Below, in pieces: positions 7,501 through 13,201 of a DNA stretch of 13,201 nt; position 1 is the stretch's first letter; each line of letters opens with the position of its first letter. Origin of the DNA: Coemansia sp. RSA 1804 (Eukaryota; Kickxellomycota; Kickxellomycetes; Kickxellales; Kickxellaceae); contig JANBTH010000651.1 in assembly GCA_027578815.1 (NCBI GenBank), forward strand, positions 1 through 13,201. The letters run 5' to 3'. Position numbers and translations under genes: made by a program. The notes beneath the pieces are model-generated. The model was not told the origin of the DNA. It was given only the letters and a program-made list of their open reading frames with translations, and searched no databases.

Positions 7501-10363
7501 CCACACGATTGAGGAGATGCGCGGCCACAACACGGCAGACGATGCGCTGATAGCAATCCGCGGCGAAGTGTTTGACATACAGGGATTCAACCATATGGGC
7601 GTAAACAGCAAGTACCTTGTCGACAACAATTACCCAGGCAGCGACATGAGCGACAAGTTTCCACTTCAGCTGTCCTTTGTGTGCCCATTCCCGGGGCTTG
7701 ATCCGCGTCTTGCAATGTCGCCAAAGCCTGAACCATACACGGAGGCATGGCTGCACGACCATCGTTTTTGGCGTCATCCGGAAATGGTCCAGGGTGGCTA
7801 CAACTACTACCAGTACCGCCTCATGCGAATTATGCGCGAAAACTACTACCGTGGAAAGATTGCAACAGAGCCTCAGCGTGTTGAGATGGAAGGAAAGGGC
7901 ATTGGGCTTCCTAGTGGAATGCGGAGGTACTGGTCCATAATCAACAACGAGGTTTTCGACCTTACCGAGTACATCCAACGTCGTGGAGCGCCCTTTGTTG
8001 TTGCGCCGGACGAGAGAAGCAATGAGACCAGCTCACGCATGTTTCTGGATGATGGAGTGCACAATATGTTCCAGATGCATCCTGGCCAGGACATAACTGA
8101 TAAATGGAACAGATACTTTTCCAAGCGTCCGGTTGCACGCAGACTTCACTACCAATGTCTGCGCGGTGCTTTCTATGTTGGGGTTGTTGACAAACGAAAG
8201 TCGTTTCAGTGTTACTTTGCCAACTACGTGCTTCTTGCAAGCTCAGTCGCGCTTACCAGCATTATTTTCTTCAAATTTCTGGCGGCTCTACAGCTGGGCA
8301 GTCGCCGCGAGCCAGAAGAGCACGACAGGTTTATTGTCTGCAATGTGCCTTGTTACACAGAGGGCGAGGAAGGGCTGCGTTCTACTCTGGAATCGCTGGC
8401 GACGCTTCATTATGACGATAAGCGCAAGCTGATGTTTGTCATATGCGATGGTATGATTGTTGGCTCGGGCAACGACAGACCAACCCCGCGCATTGTGCTC
8501 GACATTCTCGGCTCAGATCCTGATATAGAACCAGAGCCGTTGAGCTTTCTCTCACTTGGCGAGGGAACCAAGCAGCACAACATGGGCAAGGTATACTCGG
8601 GACTGTTTGAGGCTGCGGGACATGTTGTGCCGTATGTGGTTGTTGTCAAGTGTGGAACCCCACGCGAGCGCACACGCCAAGGCAACCGTGGAAAGCGCGA
8701 CTCGCAAATCATCCTGATGCGCTTCTTTAACAAGGTCCACTTTAACCTGCCAATGTCGCCGCTGGAGCTGGAGATCTACCACCAGATCAAGAATGTGATT
8801 GGCGTCAACCCTGCATTCTATGAGTTTATTATGATGGTCGATGCAGACACATATGTGTTTCCCGACTCGCTCAACCGCATGGTCTCCTGCATGCTTCACG
8901 ATTCAAAGCTGATGGGCATCTGCGGGGAAACGCAGCTTGCCAACGAGAAGGACACGTGGATCACTATGATTCAGGTCTATGAGTACTACATATCTCACCA
9001 TCTCAGCAAGGCATTTGAGTCGCTGTTTGGCTCAGTCACTTGCTTGCCGGGCTGCTTCTGCATGTACCGCATCAGAGCACCAGAGTCAAATTACCCGTTG
9101 CTTGCGTCAAACGGCATCGTCAAGGAATATTCAGAAAACAATGTCGACACTCTGCACAAAAAGAACCTGCTTCATCTGGGCGAAGACCGATACCTAACCA
9201 CACTGATGCTCAAGCACCATCCATACTACAAGATGAAATTCACTTCGGATGCCCAGTGCAAAACCAATGCACCAGACACCTGGCAGGTGCTCTTGTCCCA
9301 GCGTCGTCGCTGGATCAACTCGACCGTGCACAACCTGCTTGAGCTTGTGTTCTTGCCCCGTTTGTGCGGCTTCTGCTGCTTCTCGATGCGCTTCATTGTG
9401 TTTATTGACTTGGTGTCGACAATTGTCATGCCGGCAACGGTTGTGTATCTGGGCTATCTCATCTACCAGCTTGCCGTAAGCACTTCCGACACACCACTTG
9501 TGTCCGTGTATCTTCTTGCGGCAGTGTATGGTTTGCAAGCGCTGCTGTTTGTGTTTAAGCGTCAGTGGCAGCACATTGGGTGGATGATAGTGTATCTCCT
9601 GGCGCTACCTGTGTTCTCGTTCTTCATTCCCATCTATGCTTTCTGGCACTTTGATGACTTTTCGTGGGGCAACACGCGCGTGGTCGTTGGCGACGGCAAA
9701 AAGGCAAAATACGTTGCCGAGGTCGAGGAGTTTGACCCGACTACAATTCCACTACGCAAATGGGACGAGTACGAGCAAGAAATAATGCATGGGGGCCCAG
9801 AAAAGGCTGCTATGGATGATCTGCGCAGCGAGATGAGCAGTCGCGCAAGCATGTACTTTGGACCACCTCGCCCTGGCTCTGCTGCTGGCTCTGTGGCTGG
9901 CTCGGTCTATGGAGCTGGCAACTACGGCTACCACCAAGGCGCAGTCGCCAACATGCATATTGCTGCACCCCACCAGCATGTCAACATTCCAATGAGCATG
10001 GCCGGTGGCGACATCCAGTGTGACGCTTCGGTAGCTGGCATGAGTCTGGCCAACAACCACTGCTACAACATGCCCGGCGTCCCAATGGCGCCAATGCAGA
10101 ACTACGCTATGCAGGGCCCTGGCATAGGCCACAGCGCGGTCGCCGATAACGGCCAGCTGGTTCACTATCCCTCTGGCATGCCAAACGAGGTTCTGATGCA
10201 GTCTGTGCGGCGGATACTCAGCACAGCAGATCTCATGCTTGTGACCAAAAAGCAGGTCCGCCAGCAGGTTGCACTGGACTGCAACATGGACCAAGAAGAG
10301 CTCAGCGCACGCAAGTCGTTTATCAATCTCTGCATTGACGAGGTGTTGAGTGAGCGGCTCTGA
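4543..10363 (+). CDS. Myosin-motor chitin synthase (class V type), complete, 1896 aa
   Basis: Membrane GT2 enzyme polymerising UDP-GlcNAc into wall chitin. Exons are 4543-4868 and 4999-10363. Residues 1-750 form a myosin head: Walker A GETGTGKSE (110-118), switch I NGTRVG (164-169), switch II LDLPGF (388-393), relay region NYANER (407-412) and CISPND (643-648). An acidic linker (about 758-870) follows, then membrane segments 877-897 and 913-938 with a basic loop. A cytochrome-b5-like region has two units (GEVFDI 964-969, NEVFDL 1092-1097), followed by helix 1186-1206. The catalytic core carries VPCYTEGEE (1225), CDG (1258), GKRDSQ (1340), DADT (1390), LPGCFCMYR (1458), GEDRYLT (1503) and QRRRW (1543-1547), so every diagnostic motif is intact. 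Three helices (about 1574-1657) and SWGNTR (1664-1669) follow. The tail has a low-complexity linker (1735-1835) and a DEK_C domain (1837-1896). The start at 4543 has CCAATGG context and no upstream ATG in the spliced leader. The paralogue at 11195 lies in the same orientation. Confidence 0.95.
4869..4998 (+). other. Intron 1 of chitin synthase 1 (130 nt, phase 2)
   Basis: Donor GTAAGT lies at 4869-4874, branch site CTAAC at 4960-4964 and acceptor TTATAG ends at 4998. Splicing restores TCC-GGT-GAG-ACG and so the Walker A loop, which neither exon encodes alone. An earlier CAG ends at 4975, only 12 bases after the branch A. Its use would shift the frame and give a stop at 5103-5105. A small palindrome, CCCTTTGCAAGGG, lies near the donor at 4885-4897. 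Confidence 0.9.
9875..9931 (+). repeat. Gly-Ser/Ala low-complexity repeat in chitin synthase 1 tail
   Basis: This encodes residues 1735-1753, a run of G-S-x-x type units (GSAAGSVAGSVYGAG) rich in GGCTC and GCTGG words. It begins the flexible linker between the last membrane helices and the DEK_C domain. The linker continues as a His/Met/Pro-rich stretch to about residue 1830. Confidence 0.6.
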
Positions 10364-11194
10364 GTTTATCTCTTTTTTAGTTTCAACAACTTGTCTTCTA
10401 TTTATATAATTTTTTATGAACACTTAATGTTGAGTACGTCGTGATCACGCCCAGCATTGAGATGAAACCCCTCCCCACAAGACCTGCATTGTTGTTGTTT
10501 TTTCGCTCTTTCTTTATCCCCAAAGTAAAAAAGTGCAGATGCAAGCATCCCAAAAATAGAATGCCAATGAGTGAAGAAACAGCCAAATCGTATTTGGTCG
10601 ATCGCCATGTATCTTGTTTTGTCAACATCTCAACGGCATCTCTGTCTGGCTCATGATTCCCCTTTCTGCGCTTTTGTTTCTTTCTCTCTTCCTTCTTGTT
10701 GACAGCTGGGTGTCTTGTTCTCGTTTTTTCTCTTTTTCTAACTCATCAGGAAAGAACACAGTTTTCTACTGCTAGTGCGAGTGTGGTTTATTTGCTCTAT
10801 ATAGTCTCTCTCTCTTTGAGTCAAATACTACAAGACCAAGATCCCTGGCCTAGCATTTTTCGCGTATCTTCGCAAACAGATTCGGCAGCATTACTACTTT
10901 TTCTCTCTCTCACAAGTGCCGCTCGGCAACTAGCAAGACAAGAAGCCCTACTGTGCCACAGGATACTTCTCTAATCTGCTTTAGCGTGCAGGTAGAGGCT
11001 TGGATTGTTCAGGAGCCGGCTGAGCCACAGATATTAAGAAAACCCCGCTTGCCTTCTACGTTTTAGGCTTTCTTTATCCCATTGTTGTTGTCATTTTCTT
11101 TTCGCTTTCTTGCTTACTAGTCTCCTGTGTCTCTGTCGGTAAAATATTACAGCTATCCTGCTTTGTCTACTAGCTGAAGAGGGTTTTTCGAACA
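10364..11194. other. Spacer between the two chitin synthase genes; pyrimidine-rich promoter and leader
   Basis: The first part should be the 3' UTR of chitin synthase 1 (T-rich, TATTTATATAAT near 10400); no clear AATAAA is present. From about 10650 the plus strand is strongly CT-rich, as expected for a fungal promoter. No ATG occurs on the plus strand from 10654 to 11194. Short open frames on both strands near 10400-10650 have no recognisable motif and I do not support them. TTTCTTTATCCC occurs near both 10509 and 11070. Confidence 0.6.
10798..10804 (+). promoter_or_regulatory. Likely TATA box of chitin synthase 2
   Basis: TATATAG lies within TTTGCTCTATATAG (10791-10804), identical over 14 bases to the block upstream of the orphan gene. 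It lies about 395 bases before the ATG at 11195, which implies a long leader. The complete absence of ATG in that interval is consistent with it being transcribed and scanned. Confidence 0.42.
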
Positions 11195-13201
11195 ATGCAG
11201 ACCCGTAAAGACGACGATTTGAGCCATTATAATGGGGACGCAGCATCTCGCACAAAGGATGGCATCGATAATGTTCTCATCAAACGCTTTGAGCAGCGCC
11301 CGGACTGCCAGCCATACACAAATATTGGAGACCGTCTACTTATTGCTTTAAACCCAAATGAGACCCTCGACCTTGCTTCTGACGAGCGTGCGCTGCAGTA
11401 TATTGACGACTACAGAGACACCTCCGTTACGCGCGAGAACCTGCCGCCCCATGTTTTCAGAGTTGCCGAACAGGCATATATTCATATGCGGCGTACAAGC
11501 CTGAACCAGACCATCGTTTTTCTGTAAGTAACACAACCACAGAATATATTCTCCACTCAGGGACAGCCACCTTTTCCTGGATGTTTTTTTTGCTGTTGTT
11601 AATCCACTTTGCTTTTTTTCTACATGTTTTCTTGTACTGTTTAGCGGTGCTTCGGGAAGCGGGAAAACGGAGCAACGGCGGTTGGTTACGCGCTTTTTGT
11701 CGCTGATACGCGCTCATTCCAAGAAGGACTCGCGCCTCTATGCGCGTATCCAGAATGCAGACATTGTTCTGGAGGCGTTTACTCATGCCAAAACAGCTGT
11801 CCACAATAACGGCTCTCGTCTTGGGTCGTACATGGAGATCCAGTTTGACAACCGCGGCCGCACTGTTGGCGCAAAGACGCTTACCTATCTCCTCGAAAAG
11901 AGCCGTGTAACCCATGTTCCCCAAGGAGAACGCAGCTTTCACGTCTTCTATTATCTTGCAAACGGCTCTGGAGCTGAAGACCGACCCGACTATGGCCTTA
12001 TGCACACAGCGTTTGAGTATCTGAGCCGCCCAGGAACAGTGCAGCGTATTTCTGACTTTAGCGATTCCGACCGCTTCCAGGAACTTGTTGATGCCATGGG
12101 CAACGTTGGGCTTAACCAAAAGTACCGTCGCCACATATTCACTGTTTTGGCATCCATCCTTTCGCTCGGAAATCTGCAGTTCCAGTATCAGAAGAACGGC
12201 GAAGAAAGCTCCGCGACTGTGCGCAACCAGGACGTGGCCGACCATGTTAGTTTTCTGCTTGGGCTTCCTGTCGATGCACTGGTGTCACTTTTCTCTGCCA
12301 GAACAAAGCAAGTTGGAAGCGACAAATTCACTATGTATCTGGATGCGGATGGCGCGGCTGCTCGCAGGGACGACTTTGCTCGCGCCCTCTACTCACTGCT
12401 GTTCAACTGGCTTGTCGAGTTCCTCAACTCCAAGCTTTGCAAGGATGAGGACGACTACCAGAACTTTATTGGCATCGTGGATTTCCCTGGGTGGCAGATT
12501 GCTCGCCACAACAGCTACGAGCAGCTTTGCAGTAACTACGCTAACGAACGCCTGCACCACTTTTTGTTTCACCAGATATTTGAGGCAGGCAACAGCGATT
12601 ATGCAGACGAGGGTGTTGCGACTGCCGTTCCCATCGTGTCGTTCCCAGACCGCTCCATTTGTCTTGACTTGTTTATGAAACCAAGATCCGGCCTGTTTGC
12701 TATTATGGATCGCCAAGCCGCCGAGTACTTGCAGGTTGGCAAGAAGAAGAGAAGAGGCTCGTCTGCTCAGCGTGAATTTGATGCAAACGCATCAGAACGC
12801 GAGTCTAGCAACCAGCTTCTTAAGGCGTTCAACCGCATGCATGACAAGAGGTCTGGGGATTCTAACCCCTACTATTCGCCCAGCGAAAGCAAGAATGAGA
12901 TGAATAGCTTTGCTGTCTCTCATTTCTGGGGCAGCGTTACATACACCATCGATGACTTTGTCGAAAAGAACCTTGATCAGCTTAGCTCTGACTTTGTTTC
13001 AGTGTTTCGTGGCGATGGTTCAGCCGATTGTCCCGGCACGGATAACAGCTTTGTTGGTGGGCTTTTTTCGAGCAAAACAATCGCAACAGAGATGCATCCC
13101 AAGGACGAAAGAGAGATTGTGCAAGCTCAGGCGCCGTCAGTTCCAACACGTGCGCCGACCATGAAAAGACCAAACACCAGGAGCGCTACCCATGTTGCAA
13201 A
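11195..13201 (+). CDS. Second myosin-motor chitin synthase-type gene, 5' part (runs off right edge)
   Basis: Exons are 11195-11523 and 11645 to beyond the window; the spliced frame is open to the last base, giving about 628 residues. All of it is myosin-head sequence: Walker A GASGSGKTE (111-119), switch I NGSRLG (165-170), switch II VDFPGWQ (388-394), then relay-type SYEQL and NYANER. The chitin synthase half is not in view, so that part is inferred from the tandem paralogue. Over the last 68 residues of exon 1 the two proteins share 33 identities without gaps, and the switch II Asp is residue 389 in both, so the heads are collinear but old. A basic KKKRRG loop follows GLFAIMDRQ, where paralogue 1 also has a Lys/Ser-rich insert. 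The start has a good context (AACAATG) and is the first ATG after more than 500 bases. It may be a synthase or a motor-only relic. Confidence 0.85.
11524..11644 (+). other. Intron 1 of chitin synthase 2 (121 nt, phase 2)
   Basis: Donor GTAAGT lies at 11524-11529 and acceptor TTTAG ends at 11644, after a long T-rich tract with no other AG in the last 70 bases. Splicing gives CTC-GGT-GCT-TCG and restores the Walker A loop GASGSGKTE. Position and phase equal those in chitin synthase 1. Confidence 0.9.

Noticed and set aside
7322..7978. 218-codon open frame on the minus strand
   Set aside because: It lies fully antisense to the linker/cytochrome-b5-like part of chitin synthase 1, has no recognisable motif, and is an open mirror frame caused by the codon bias of the real gene.
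9752..10423. 223-codon minus-strand open frame over the synthase 3' end
   Set aside because: Antisense to the tail and DEK_C domain, which are clearly coding on the plus strand; Val/His/Ala-rich composition mirrors the plus-strand codons.
10398..10656. Overlapping short open frames on both strands after chitin synthase 1
   Set aside because: Three frames compete over the same 3'-flanking DNA, none with a domain, good start context or promoter.
11457..12245. 262-codon minus-strand open frame
   Set aside because: It crosses intron 1 of the second synthase and is antisense to well-matched myosin-head sequence; no motif of its own.

Overview
The window reads as nuclear DNA of a filamentous fungus. 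Genes are separated by AT-rich intergenic DNA, introns are short GT-AG introns, and the dominant content is chitin synthase fused to a myosin head, an architecture known from fungi. An early-diverging lineage such as Zoopagomycota/Kickxellomycotina is my guess from the tandem paralogues and gene style; the sequence does not prove it.

Layout. (1) At 1-622, minus strand, is the N-terminal end of an MFS monocarboxylate-transporter-like gene that runs off the left edge. (2) At 623-1892 is a divergent intergenic/promoter region with a perfect 8-bp dyad and a TATA box. (3) At 1893-3305, plus strand, is an intronless gene for a 470-residue, Ser/Thr-rich, mostly disordered orphan protein with one short Gly-rich core. 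(4) At 3306-4542 is an AT-rich spacer that probably holds a 5'-UTR intron of the next gene. (5) At 4543-10363 is a complete two-exon gene for a 1896-residue myosin-motor chitin synthase (class V type). Its order is motor head, acidic linker, two membrane segments, cytochrome-b5-like region, GT2 chitin synthase core with its signature motifs, C-terminal membrane bundle, low-complexity His/Met linker and DEK_C tail. (6) At 10364-11194 is a pyrimidine-rich promoter/leader with no ATG from 10654 to 11194. (7) At 11195->13201 is the 5' part of a second, divergent myosin-head chitin synthase-type gene in the same orientation, cut by the window edge inside the motor domain.

The two synthase genes are old tandem paralogues: 33 of 68 aligned residues are identical at the end of exon 1. 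Both carry a phase-2 intron directly before the Walker A loop. Their products are expected to build cell-wall chitin at the plasma membrane, with the head used for actin-linked positioning. The orphan and transporter genes have no visible link to chitin synthesis. I see no mobile element, tRNA, rRNA or CRISPR array.
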